Of a stretch of 64,000 bases of DNA, positions 27,542 through 38,386 are shown piece by piece; within the stretch, counting starts at the first letter, position 1, and every line of letters begins with the position of its first letter. The notes below the pieces were generated by a model that was not told the DNA's origin, did no database searches, and saw only the letters and a program-made list of their open reading frames with translations. The DNA is from Aurantiacibacter poecillastricola. Lineage in GTDB: Bacteria > Pseudomonadota > Alphaproteobacteria > Sphingomonadales > Sphingomonadaceae. The position numbers and the translations under genes are program-made. Location of the stretch: positions 1,269,992 to 1,333,991 of the forward strand of contig NZ_JAVAMS010000001.1 of NCBI RefSeq assembly GCF_030730945.1, in the 5' to 3' direction.

Positions 27542-30316
27542 CTATCCATGCGCCCCGAAGACATTGGCAATCGCGGTCGAGATCCGCAGGCTTAGGCCGT
27601 AGGAACGCTCGATCGGGTCGATATAGTCCCGGTGGATCGCTTCGTAGCCTTCGTCGCTGCCGTCGGGCCAATCGGTGGGCTCGGTCAGGTCGAAGCGGTC
27701 GATGCGCGGGAAATGGGTGGGGTAGGCCCGGCGCAGCTGCGCAAGCGCCTCGTCCACGCGCAGGGTGAAGACCATTTCCAGCACGTCGTCGCGCGATACG
27801 TCATTGGCGCGGCTGAACACCGGTACGCTGACGGCGCGGATGAACATCGCCTGCAGCAGCGCGAGGCGAAGCGATTGCAGCACGCCGATCATGCGGCGCT
27901 TGTCCTCGCGGTCTGGGGTCGGGGCATCGTCGGGCACGAAGTCGAGCAGGCGATGCAGCTTCATCGCGTCGACCCGCAAACGGCTGGCGAGGCGGCGGAA
28001 TACGCCCACGCGGTCGTCCTTCACGAGATATTCGCTCAGGGACTGGCAAGCGGCAGTGAGATGCCCCTCGGTGCCGCGATAGGGGCGGCTGGCCCAGTAG
28101 GCGGAGTTGAACAGCTCGCCATAGGCCGCCACCGTCTTGACGCTGGCGAGCGCATTGGCCGCGCGCACCAGACGCACCAGTTCGCGCCCGCGCGCGCTGT
28201 TGGCGAGGAGTGCACCGATTTCCTCGTAATTGCCGTCGGCCGCCTCGCCGACGCCCGCGATCACGTTCACCGGATAGCCCAGCTGCTGGAGCACGGCATT
28301 GTGCGGAATGGCGCGAATCTGGCGCAAGCTCATCTCGCGGTCGGCATTGAGGTCGCTCTGCCGGCGGCTGACGCGGCTGCCGGTCGAATTGAGCAGGCCG
28401 AGGCCGAAAGCGGTGATCGCGCGGCTGTAGGTGCGGCTTTCCAAATGGTCGCGCTGATGCTCCTTCACCGCGCGGTAGAAGTCGAGGCTGAGATCGGTGC
28501 GCTGGTAGAACAGGTCTTTCGGAACATCGACATCGGTCTGCGAGGGGCGCAGCACCGCAATGCGGGTGAGCGTGGCGCGGGCGAGTTCAGGGGTGGAGAA
28601 CCACAGGTAACCATCGCCGCCCTGGAAGCTGACTTCCGGCTCCAGCGTGATCCCGGCGCGGGCGAAGCGGCGGCGTGCCCAGGGCGAGAGCGCCCAGTCC
28701 AGCCGGTCCGCCATCTTTGTGAGATGCGCGCCGCGGCCCATGCTTTCGCCATGGGTGTTGAAGATCAGCGCCGCGACATCGTTCAGGCCATTGTTGTCGA
28801 TGGCTGCGGCAAGGCGGCCTTGCAGGCGTTCGATGGAGAGGCTGGCGGGGATCTGGCCCACGAAGCGCCCGGCATCGGAAAAACCGGTCTGGATCGCCAC
28901 GCGCCCGCGCGTCTTGGCATATTCGCGGTAGACGGGCTCGGCCAGCAATTCGTCGAGCAGGCGCCCGCCATGTTCCAGCGCACTCTCGGTCTCGAACAGC
29001 GGCGAGATATCGACCTTGCCGGCAATCCCGAACAGCTTCGCAAAATAGAGCGCGGCGAGTACCGTCGCGGGCTCCTCGCATTCGGCGATGAGCATGCGAA
29101 TGGGCTGGTCGGCGTCCACATGCTCCAGGATCTGCGCCATTGCGAGGAACTGTCGGATGGCGGTGCTGGCCTCGATGGCGAGTGCGCCGAAATTGCTGCG
29201 GCGCGGCTCCAGCTTCTCGATCGCCCGGTTGAGGTGCACCACCGCGCCCTTGCTGGCGAGGTCGATATTGCCTTCCGGATCGATCCGTCGGCGAATGGCG
29301 TTGTGCAGCTGCTTGGCGTTCACCCGGAAGTGGATCCAGCCCATGCCGAGCCCGTCGGCCTGCATCGCGGCGGCGAGCGTCTTCAGCGCGACGGCTTTCT
29401 CGCCATCGTCGCACTCGCGCGCTTCGGTCTCCAGCCCTTCGACGTAGCGCGAGAGGCTCAGCAGCTTGCGCGGATCGCTGGCGGTGAGGCGGTTGGCGGC
29501 GACCGACAGCGCCGCTGGATCGGAGAGGTCGGCGGCGAAATCCTGCGCGCGCTCGGCCGCATAGTCGGCGGCGGGGCGCAGTTCGGCGAGCAGCTTGTGA
29601 TCGGCGTCGATGGCTTCGAGCGAGCTAACGTAGCACTCGAGCCGCTCGGCTTTTTCGGCTAGGCGGAAGCCGATGGAATTGGACCAGGTGATGTCGGTCC
29701 GCCCATCCATGTCGTAGCCGACCCAGCTGGCGAAACGGAAGGGGACTGGAGAAAGCTCGTGCCACTGGTCCGGCCAGTGCTTGCGCGCATGGGCGAGCAG
29801 TTGCGACACGATGGCATCGCGCGCGTCCTGCGCATGGGCGATGGCGCGCATGGCGCGCTCATGCTCGTAGGGGAGCGTCACTTGCGGGCGTTCGCCGCCG
29901 ATGCAGTCCTTCGGGATGTCCGCCTCGGTGCTGGCGGCATTCGCCACCGCTTCGGACTGGGCGGGGGTGAGCAGGAAGGTAGGGTGCGCGGTGAAGACAG
30001 CGTGGAGCTGCGGGCGTTCCCACTGCTGGCGGAACTTGGCGAAATCGCCTGTCTCCAGCGCCGCCTCCAGCGCGTCCTCGTTCGCTTCGGGCTTGATGGG
30101 CGCGACCATGCATTCGAGCCGGTGCGCGCGTTCGCCCAGCGCCTCGATCTCGCATTCGGCGATCAGCGCCTCGAAATCGTCGAGCGTCATTTCGCCGGCT
30201 TCCAGGCGGCGCGACAAATCGTGCGCCAGCTGGAAGACGGGGTTGAACAGCGGTGTTTCCACCGTGCGCTGGTGCAGTTCCTGCAGCCGCTGCGAGAGGT
30301 CGGCAATGCCTGTCAT
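27542..30316 (-). CDS. divergent phosphoenolpyruvate carboxylase homologue
   Basis: A 924-residue protein with the full length of PEPC, the anaplerotic enzyme making oxaloacetate from PEP and bicarbonate. The His loop is present as FTAHPTF (His111). SWVGYDMDGRTDITW (197-211) aligns with the SWxGGDRDGNPxVT loop. Two loops differ strongly: GFSDAGRF (478-485) replaces GYSDSAKD, and FNTHGESMGRGA (519-530) replaces FHGRGGTVGRGG. The start is an ATG that overlaps the eda stop (ATGA), so it is the last gene of the Entner-Doudoroff operon. The frame is open 53 codons upstream, but that part lies inside eda. Whether it carboxylates PEP is uncertain. Confidence 0.85.
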   Translation of the reverse strand: MTGIADLSQRLQELHQRTVETPLFNPVFQLAHDLSRRLEAGEMTLDDFEALIAECEIEALGERAHRLECMVAPIKPEANEDALEAALETGDFAKFRQQWERPQLHAVFTAHPTFLLTPAQSEAVANAASTEADIPKDCIGGERPQVTLPYEHERAMRAIAHAQDARDAIVSQLLAHARKHWPDQWHELSPVPFRFASWVGYDMDGRTDITWSNSIGFRLAEKAERLECYVSSLEAIDADHKLLAELRPAADYAAERAQDFAADLSDPAALSVAANRLTASDPRKLLSLSRYVEGLETEARECDDGEKAVALKTLAAAMQADGLGMGWIHFRVNAKQLHNAIRRRIDPEGNIDLASKGAVVHLNRAIEKLEPRRSNFGALAIEASTAIRQFLAMAQILEHVDADQPIRMLIAECEEPATVLAALYFAKLFGIAGKVDISPLFETESALEHGGRLLDELLAEPVYREYAKTRGRVAIQTGFSDAGRFVGQIPASLSIERLQGRLAAAIDNNGLNDVAALIFNTHGESMGRGAHLTKMADRLDWALSPWARRRFARAGITLEPEVSFQGGDGYLWFSTPELARATLTRIAVLRPSQTDVDVPKDLFYQRTDLSLDFYRAVKEHQRDHLESRTYSRAITAFGLGLLNSTGSRVSRRQSDLNADREMSLRQIRAIPHNAVLQQLGYPVNVIAGVGEAADGNYEEIGALLANSARGRELVRLVRAANALASVKTVAAYGELFNSAYWASRPYRGTEGHLTAACQSLSEYLVKDDRVGVFRRLASRLRVDAMKLHRLLDFVPDDAPTPDREDKRRMIGVLQSLRLALLQAMFIRAVSVPVFSRANDVSRDDVLEMVFTLRVDEALAQLRRAYPTHFPRIDRFDLTEPTDWPDGSDEGYEAIHRDYIDPIERSYGLSLRISTAIANVFGAHG

Positions 30317-30933
30317 CGGGCCATCGCCGCGGCTTCGGACGCCAGCTTCTCGATTTCTTCGCGCGAGGCTCCTTTCGGCGCGACCCAGCTGCCGCCGACA
30401 CACAGAACTTCCTTCAGGGCCAGCCAGTCGGGCGCGGTCTCGGCGGTGATGCCGCCGGTCGGGCAGAAGCGGCACTGCGCAAATGGCGCGGCGAGAGCCT
30501 TGAGGGCGGGAATGCCGCCATTGGCCATGGCAGGGAAGAACTTGAAATGGGTAAGGCCCATGTCGAGCCCCGCCATCAGCTCGCCCGCCGTGGCGATGCC
30601 CGGCAGGAAGGGCACGCCGGACCGGATGGCGGCCTTGCCCAATGGCTCGGTAAGGCCGGGCGAGACGATGAACTCCGCCCCTGCCGACAGCGCGGCGTCG
30701 AGATCCTTCTGGTTGGTGACCGTGCCGGCACCCACGATTGCGCCGGGAACGAGGTTCATGCGCTTGATAACCTCGATCGCGGCATCGGTGCGCAGGGTGA
30801 CTTCGAGCACTTTCAGCCCGCCCGCCACCAGCGCCTCCGCCATCGGGCGGGCATCGGCGGGATCGTCCACCACCAGCACCGGGATCACAGGGGCCGTCAG
30901 CATGATTTCGTGAATATTGTCGGGTGCGCTCAT
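30313..30933 (-). CDS. eda: KDPG/KHG aldolase
   Basis: A 206-residue class I aldolase that cleaves 2-keto-3-deoxy-6-phosphogluconate to pyruvate and glyceraldehyde 3-phosphate, the last step of the Entner-Doudoroff pathway. The Schiff-base Lys131 is in THFKFFPA, the catalytic Glu44 in LEVTLRT, and the phosphate site includes GAGTVTN and CPTGGI. It starts three bases after the glk stop and overlaps the next gene by four bases. Confidence 0.96.
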   Translation of the reverse strand: MSAPDNIHEIMLTAPVIPVLVVDDPADARPMAEALVAGGLKVLEVTLRTDAAIEVIKRMNLVPGAIVGAGTVTNQKDLDAALSAGAEFIVSPGLTEPLGKAAIRSGVPFLPGIATAGELMAGLDMGLTHFKFFPAMANGGIPALKALAAPFAQCRFCPTGGITAETAPDWLALKEVLCVGGSWVAPKGASREEIEKLASEAAAMAR

Positions 30934-30936
30934 GGA

Positions 30937-31922
30937 TCAGTCTCCGTGGGCCTGGATGAAGGCAGCCGCTGCGCCGAACAGGCCGGGCTGCGGATGCGTG
31001 ATGAGTTTGACGGGAATGCCCGCCATCAGGTTCTCGAACCGGCCCTTTGCGCGGAAACGCTCGGCAAAGCCGGAGCCGGGCAAGTGGTCGCGCAGCCGGT
31101 AGCCGAGGCCGCCCGCGATCACGACGCCCGAGAAGCCGCCCTGCATCAGGGCAACGTCACCCGCCACGGAGCCGAGCGAGAGGCAGAAGCGGTCGATCGC
31201 GGCGGCGGCGAGGCTGTCCGTGCCTTCCATGCCCGCCGTCCAGATGGCGACATCGTCCTGCTCCTTCACCGCGCGGCCTTCCAGCGCGGCCAGCGTCGCG
31301 TGGATATCGACGATAGCGGGGCCGGAGACGACCCGCTCCACCGATACGCGCCGGTGGCGCTTGCGCAGGCGCGCGAGGATCGCGTCCTCGATGGGGTCGA
31401 GCGGGGCGAAATCGACATGCCCGCCCTCGGTGGCGGAGACGCGGTAGGTGCCATCGGGCTCGCGGTAGAGATGCGCAACGCCCAGCCCGGTGCCGGGGCC
31501 CAGCACCGAGAGCCGTCCTGTCGCCCCCAGCGGTCCCTCGGGGCCGGTAAGGTGCAGGAACTCGTCCTCCTTCGCGCGCGCCACGGCGTGGGCCACGGCC
31601 TCGAAATCGTTGACGATGGTGAAGCGCGATACGCCGAGCTTGGATTCGACGAGGGCGGGGCGGATGATCCAGGGATTGTTGGTGAAGCGGATCACGTCGC
31701 CGCCGACTGGCCCCGCAATGGCCATGCTCACCGCATCGGGCAGCGTGCCGCCCTTGCGCTCGCGGTAATCCTCCCACGCGGTCTGGAAGCTGGCATGGTC
31801 ATCCGTGTGCAGGGTGACCGGCTCGTCGAGCGTGATCGCGCCGTCCTCGCCCCTGCTGGCGATGGCGAAGCGGGCATGGGTGCCGCCGATGTCTACCGAG
31901 ACGAGTTCCATCGCAGCCCCCA

Positions 31923-31923
<1 letters not shown>
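30937..31923 (-). CDS. glk: glucokinase
   Basis: A 328-residue ROK-unrelated bacterial glucokinase of the E. coli Glk type, phosphorylating glucose with ATP. VDIGGTHARFAIA forms the phosphate-1 loop, FTNNPWI and IVNDFEAVAHA form the sugar site, and GPGTGLGVAHL the second nucleotide loop. Its ATG overlaps the edd stop as TAATG; a second ATG four codons later (MELVSVDIGG) is an alternative start. It supplies glucose 6-phosphate to Zwf in the same operon. Confidence 0.94.
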
Positions 31924-33729
<1,806 letters not shown>

Positions 33730-33737
<8 letters not shown>

Positions 33738-35160
33738 GCCAGCTTACTCCGTCGCGTTCGGCAAGGGCGATGGACGCACTCGGGCCCCAGCTTCCTGCGG
33801 TATAGGTCTTGGGGGTCTTGCCCTCGGCTTCCCAGCCCGCCCGGATAGCGTCGATCCATTTCCATTGCGCCTCCACCTCGTCGCGCCGGACGAACAGCGT
33901 CTGGTCGCCATTGATGAGGTCCAGCAGCAGCCGTTCATAGGCGATGCGCTTGTGCTTGCCCGTGAAGGCATCGGGCATGCGGATATCCAGCGGCACTTCG
34001 CGCAGGGTCATGCCCTCGTGCTCGATACCCGGCACCTTGGCCATCATCGAGAGCGAGATGTTCTCTTCGGGTTGGATGCCGATCACCAGCGTGTTGGGTT
34101 TCAGCCGCGCATCGGGGAAGATGGAGTGAGGCACGCTGCGGAACTTCACCACGATCTCGGTCACGCGTTCGTGCAGGCGCTTGCCGGTGCGCATATAGAA
34201 GGGCACGCCCTGCCAGCGCCAGTTATCGATATGCGCCTTGATGGCGACGAAGGTCTCGGTGTCGGATTCCTTGCCTAGTTCCTCGTCATAACCGGGCACG
34301 ATCTTGCCGCCCGATGCTCCGCCGCGGTACTGGCCGGTGACGCTTTCCTCGTCCTCCAGCTCGCGAAGGGCGCGCAGCACCTTCACCTTCTCGTCGCGCA
34401 CGGCGCCGGCGTCGAAGCTGCTGGGCGGTTCCATCGCGACGAGGGCGAGGAGTTGCAGCATGTGGTTCTGCACCATGTCGCGAAGCGCGCCTGCGCCATC
34501 GTAGAAGTCCACCCGGCTTTCCAGGCCCACGGTTTCCGCGACGGTGATCTGCACATGGTCGATATGCTGGGAATTCCACAGCGGCTCGAACAGGATATTG
34601 GCAAAGCGCAGCGCGATGAGGTTCTGCACGGTCTCCTTGCCGAGGTAATGGTCGATCCGGAAGATCCGGTCCTCCGGGAAGCGCGCGGCGACGGCATCGT
34701 TGATCGCGCACGAGCTTTCCAGGTCGCTGCCGAGCGGCTTTTCGAGGCAGATACGCGCCGTCTCGTCGGCCAGGCCGGCCTCGGCGAGCCCCTCGATCGT
34801 GGGCTTGAACAGACTGGGCGCGGTGGAGAGGAAGATCGCGATCTCGCGGTCCTCTCCCACCTTTTCCGCCAGTTCCTTGTAGCCTTCCGGCGTGGTTACA
34901 TCGAGGGCGCTGTACTGCAGGCGATTGAGAAAATCGGCCATGCCGCCGCGCCGCTCTGCCGGGAGGAACTTCTCGATCGCTTCCCGGGCGAAATTGCGGA
35001 ACTCGCTATTGCTCATGTCGGAGCGGGCGGTGCCGATGATTTCCAGCTCGTCCGGCAGCAATTCGTCGGCATCCAGCGCGCAGAGCGAAGGCAGGAGCAT
35101 GCGCCGCGAGAGGTCTCCCGTGGCGCCGAAAAGTATGAGTGTCTGCGCCTTCGTCGTCAC
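33730..35160 (-). CDS. zwf: glucose-6-phosphate 1-dehydrogenase
   Basis: A 476-residue NADP-linked dehydrogenase making 6-phosphogluconolactone. The nucleotide loop is [17 protein letters not shown] and the substrate/active site [13 protein letters not shown]. The start is a GTG at 35160 with GGGAGG upstream; codons further 5' do not look coding. It is the first gene of zwf-edd-glk-eda-(PEPC-like). The 6-phosphogluconolactonase gene pgl is not in the operon. Two palindromic elements lie 54 and 109 bases upstream. Confidence 0.96.
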
Positions 35161-35213
35161 GCGGCCTCCCGTTCTGTTGCGGTGTGGTGGATGGGCACCT
35201 CTAGCTCCCATTG

Positions 35214-35230
35214 ATGTTGCGACGCAACAT
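35214..35230. promoter_or_regulatory. palindromic operator candidate upstream of zwf (proximal)
   Basis: ATGTTGCGACGCAACAT is a perfect inverted repeat of eight-base arms around a central A. It lies 54 bases before the zwf start, at the expected promoter position of the Entner-Doudoroff operon. The arms resemble no regulator site that I can name with certainty; a LacI-, GntR- or RpiR-type repressor is plausible. Confidence 0.55.
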
Positions 35231-35268
35231 TAACATGTCGCGCGCCTATCAGGGATTACGTATTAAAT

Positions 35269-35286
35269 CTTGTGAACGTTCACAAG
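35269..35286. promoter_or_regulatory. palindromic operator candidate upstream of zwf (distal), LacI-type
   Basis: CTTGTGAACGTTCACAAG is an exact 18-base palindrome with the central AACGTT seen in many LacI-family operators. It lies between the transglutaminase stop (22 bases away) and the first palindrome, so it can only serve the leftward zwf operon or an antisense transcript. Confidence 0.6.
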
Positions 35287-35307
35287 GATTCATTGCTCCA
35301 CCAGCGC

Positions 35308-36117
35308 CTATTCGGCGGTTCCGCTATCCTGGACCGAAACCTCGCAATTGTCGAAGCGCGACATTCCGAAAGTGGTGAGGAAGGAGACATCCGCCGCATC
35401 GCGCCCGATGCCGATCTTGGCGGTGCGCGTGGCGTCGGCCATGCCCGTCCCGTCGACGATGTACCACGCGCCGCCGCCCGGCGTGGTGGGATCGTTCAGG
35501 AACACTTCTGCCACGGCGTGGAAATCGGGCGGCTCCACGCCCGGCGCATAGCAGCTGACATAGCGCGCGGGGATGGTGGAGGCGCGGGCGAAGCAGATCA
35601 TCACATGGGCATAGTCGCGGCAGATACCGCGGCGCTCCACGAAGGTGTCGAGCGCCGTGGTCTCGGCGTTCGAGGTGCCGGATTCGTAATGGAAGTTGTT
35701 CGCCATCCAGTCGCACATGGCGGTGATCTGCTCGCCGCCCTCGAGGTGGCCGAAGCGGTCCGAAATGAAGCTCTGCATCCGTGCCGCCTGGCAATAGCGG
35801 GAATCGAACAGGTACTCGACCGCCTCGCCCGGCAGGTCGTGCGGGTCCATTCGGTGCAGCTTGGTGAGGTCGGGCACCAGCCGCTCGACCTTCGCCTTCG
35901 CGGTGTATTCGACGTGGTAGTCCCCTTCCGCGCGCACCCAGATACGTTCGCCGATATTGTCATGTGCGGGTACACGGGCCGTATGCATGGCAGGGGCGAG
36001 GTTCGTGTTGCACGAAAGGATCGTCTGCTCGGGAATCTTCGCGGCCTCGAACTGCAGCAGCAGGTCGGTCGGCTCGTCGAGGTGGAATGCGAATTTCGCT
36101 GAGATGTCTATGGGCAT
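35308..36117 (-). CDS. transglutaminase-like cysteine protein
   Basis: A 269-residue cytoplasmic protein with a bacterial transglutaminase-like domain. The catalytic triad is visible: Cys166 in RRGICRDYAHV, His200 in PDFHAVAEVFL and Asp222 in YIVDGTGM. An N-terminal beta-rich segment precedes it. Such proteins act as peptidases or amidases on unknown substrates. It follows the yjbQ-like gene by 36 bases on the same strand and may be cotranscribed. Confidence 0.87.
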   Translation of the reverse strand: MPIDISAKFAFHLDEPTDLLLQFEAAKIPEQTILSCNTNLAPAMHTARVPAHDNIGERIWVRAEGDYHVEYTAKAKVERLVPDLTKLHRMDPHDLPGEAVEYLFDSRYCQAARMQSFISDRFGHLEGGEQITAMCDWMANNFHYESGTSNAETTALDTFVERRGICRDYAHVMICFARASTIPARYVSCYAPGVEPPDFHAVAEVFLNDPTTPGGGAWYIVDGTGMADATRTAKIGIGRDAADVSFLTTFGMSRFDNCEVSVQDSGTAE

Positions 36118-36153
36118 ATGCGAGGCGAACGAGTGGGAGGCGCGCCGGTTTCG

Positions 36154-36570
36154 CTACTCGCCGATTAAATGTGCGACGATCTCGCGGCGGTGCGGCGCGC
36201 GGCGATGTTCGGCAAGGTAAAGCCCCTGCCACGTGCCCAGCAGCATGCGCCCGCCCGCCACCGGCACGCTGAGCGAGGCGCCTGTCAGCATCGTGCGGAT
36301 ATGGGCGGGCATGTCGTCCGGTCCCTCGCTGTCATGCTCGTATTGCGAGCCTTCGGGTACGGCCTGGTCCAGCCAGCGCAGCAGGTCTCGCTGCACGGCG
36401 GAGGCGGCGTTCTCGTTGATGAGCAGGCTCGCCGAGGTGTGGCGGCAGAACAGGGTGACGAGGCCGGTATCGATGCCGGTGCCCGACAGCCAGCCTTCCA
36501 CTTCGTCCGTAAACTCGTAGAGCGCCTGGCCGGTCGTGCTGATGGTGAAGCGGTGCTGATTGTGTCGCAT
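36154..36570 (-). CDS. YjbQ family (UPF0047) protein
   Basis: A 138-residue protein of the YjbQ/UPF0047 family. Typical segments are LVTLFCRHTSASLLINENA, GPDDMPAHIRTMLTG and GTWQGLYLAEHR, with the conserved metal-binding-like histidines of the family. Some members have weak thiamine-phosphate-synthase activity; the real role is unknown. It is divergent from the alkB-like gene, with 20 bases between. Confidence 0.92.
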   Translation of the reverse strand: MRHNQHRFTISTTGQALYEFTDEVEGWLSGTGIDTGLVTLFCRHTSASLLINENAASAVQRDLLRWLDQAVPEGSQYEHDSEGPDDMPAHIRTMLTGASLSVPVAGGRMLLGTWQGLYLAEHRRAPHRREIVAHLIGE

Positions 36571-36590
36571 GCCTTCCTATATAGGCCGCG

Positions 36591-37166
36591 ATGCCCTCGC
36601 AGATAGACCTGTTTGCCGATAGGCCCGCGCTCCCGCCGATAGAAGGCTTGCAGGTGGTGCCCGATGCCGTGTCTCCCGAACAGGAAGAGGCGCTGGCAAA
36701 GGCCATCGACACAGCGCCGCTCGAGCCCTTCCGCTTCGGCCAGTGGACCGGCAAGCGGCTGACGGCCTATTACGGCTCCGCCTACGATTTCGCACGCGGC
36801 CGCCCGGTGCCCGCTCCGCCTCTGCCCGACTGGCTGCTGGACCTGAGGGCGCGGCTCGCCCCCTTGGTTGGACTGCAAGCCGAGGCGCTGCAACAGGCGC
36901 TGGTGATCCGCTACGATCCGGGCGCGGGGATCGGCTGGCACCGCGACCGCCCGCAATATGGCGAGGTGCTGGGCCTCTCGCTGGGGGCACCTGCCACGCT
37001 GCGCCTGCGCCAGCGTCGCGCAGACGGCAGCTTCGCCCGGCACGCCGTACCGCTCGCACCGTGCGCGGCCTATCTGCTCTCGGGAGAAGTGCGTGAGCGT
37101 TGGGAACATTCGATCACGCCGCTGGAGGAAACGCGGCGCTCGATAACGTTCCGCACCTTGCTTTAG
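36591..37166 (+). CDS. AlkB-like 2-oxoglutarate/Fe(II) dioxygenase
   Basis: A 191-residue dioxygenase of the AlkB family, which removes alkyl groups from nucleic-acid bases by oxidation. The iron ligands are His117 and Asp119 in GWHRDRPQYG and His173 in RWEHSI; the 2-oxoglutarate-binding Arg182 and Arg188 lie in TRRSITFRTL. The N-terminal nucleotide-recognition lid is short. This is the AlkB subgroup common in alphaproteobacteria. Neither ada nor alkA is adjacent. Confidence 0.9.
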   Translation: MPSQIDLFADRPALPPIEGLQVVPDAVSPEQEEALAKAIDTAPLEPFRFGQWTGKRLTAYYGSAYDFARGRPVPAPPLPDWLLDLRARLAPLVGLQAEALQQALVIRYDPGAGIGWHRDRPQYGEVLGLSLGAPATLRLRQRRADGSFARHAVPLAPCAAYLLSGEVRERWEHSITPLEETRRSITFRTLL

Positions 37167-37206
37167 CGCGCGGCCCGCGACACTATGCGCGCGGGAGTTG
37201 GAGATA

Positions 37207-37584
37207 ATGGGCAGAATCCTCGCACTGGCGCTCGGCAGTTCGCTTGCAATCGCAGGCGGCGCGCCGGCGCATCATTCCTTCGCGGTCTATTTCGACCCGG
37301 AGGCGACCGTCACGCTGGAAGGCACCGTCACCGCCTTTCGCTTCACCAATCCGCACGGCACGCTGGTGTTGGACGTCGATGGCACCGAGTGGCGCGCGGA
37401 GACCAATGCGCCCGTCGTGCTGCAGCGGCGCGGCTGGACGCGGGCCAGCCTGCGCCCCGGCCAGCATGTCACGGTCAGCGGCTGGCGCGCCCGCAACGGT
37501 CGCAACTACATGCGCATCCGCGAAGTGCGGGACGAGGGCGGTCAGATGATCGGCAACGCCCCCTTCGGACAGGACGACGGATGA
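37207..37584 (+). CDS. DUF6152 family exported protein
   Basis: A 125-residue protein with a signal peptide ending at GGAPA followed at once by the HHSF motif of DUF6152. The rest matches the family: LEGTVTAFRFTNPHGTLVL, GWTRASLRPGQHVTVSG. Function unknown; it is exported to the periplasm. ATG 37207 has GGGAG and GGAG upstream. Its stop overlaps the next gene's start (ATGA), so the two are coupled. Confidence 0.85.
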   Translation: MGRILALALGSSLAIAGGAPAHHSFAVYFDPEATVTLEGTVTAFRFTNPHGTLVLDVDGTEWRAETNAPVVLQRRGWTRASLRPGQHVTVSGWRARNGRNYMRIREVRDEGGQMIGNAPFGQDDG

Positions 37585-38330
37585 AACCGATCGCAAGGGG
37601 CTTCGGCCTCGCCACCGCCCTGCTGGCCGCGCCCGCCGCCGCGCAGGATACGCCGCCCGACCTCTCCGGCTTCTGGGGCCCGGTGTTCGACCTTGGAGAA
37701 CCTGCGCCCGACATGCTCGCCAACCTGCCTGAGGGCACCGTACTGGTGGAGGATACCGGCGTCGTCGAATTCCCGCGCGGCGAATATGGCGGGCTCGAGC
37801 TTACCGAAGAAGCGCAGGCGCGGGCGCGCGACTGGCAGCCGGAGGACGAAATGACCCTCTCGCGCGTGTGCCTACCGCCCAGCATCGTCTACGCGCTGCA
37901 GGGGCCGTTTCCCTTCGAGATCCACCAGACCGGCGAACTCATCGTCATTCGCTACGAGTATTTCGACCAGGTCCGCCTCGTCTTCATGGACGGGCGGAAG
38001 GCGCCTGCCGACTACCCGCTCTCCAAGATGGGCTTCTCCACCGGGCGCTGGGAAGGGGAAGATCTCGTGATCGAGACCACTCATATCGCGCCCAGCACCA
38101 TCACCAATAACGGCCTCGATCATTCGGACGAGCTGCGCATGGTGGAACGCTACCGCATGGCCGAGGACGGCGAGCGACTGGCAGCGACGCAGTGGTTCTC
38201 CGACCCGGTCATGCTGGAGAACAACGGCGTGCGCTGGATCGAGTGGGAGAAGCGCGAAGGGAGCCACGTCTACCCCTATGAATGCGATCCCAGCTTCGCG
38301 CTGGAATATGGGGCAGGCGCGGGCGAATAG
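37581..38330 (+). CDS. exported protein of unknown function, partner of DUF6152 protein
   Basis: A 249-residue protein with a clear signal peptide (GFGLATALLAAPAAAQ) and a mature domain starting PDLSGFWGPV. The DLSGxW opening and the IHQTGELIVIRYEYFDQ and GRWEGEDLVIETTHI strands recur in sphingomonad exported proteins that accompany DUF6152. No catalytic motif is visible. Start and stop of the neighbouring gene overlap. It is followed 56 bases later by two amidohydrolase genes and probably shares their transcript. Confidence 0.8.
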   Translation: MKPIARGFGLATALLAAPAAAQDTPPDLSGFWGPVFDLGEPAPDMLANLPEGTVLVEDTGVVEFPRGEYGGLELTEEAQARARDWQPEDEMTLSRVCLPPSIVYALQGPFPFEIHQTGELIVIRYEYFDQVRLVFMDGRKAPADYPLSKMGFSTGRWEGEDLVIETTHIAPSTITNNGLDHSDELRMVERYRMAEDGERLAATQWFSDPVMLENNGVRWIEWEKREGSHVYPYECDPSFALEYGAGAGE

Positions 38331-38386
38331 GCTTGCGCGGGCGGGCAGCGGCGTTAGTCTCAGTCGCAACGAGAAGGGGACTTTTC

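Noticed and set aside
30317..30475. A 53-codon N-terminal extension of the PEPC-like protein
   Set aside because: It lies inside eda in another frame and reads Arg-rich; the ATG overlapping the eda stop is the natural start.
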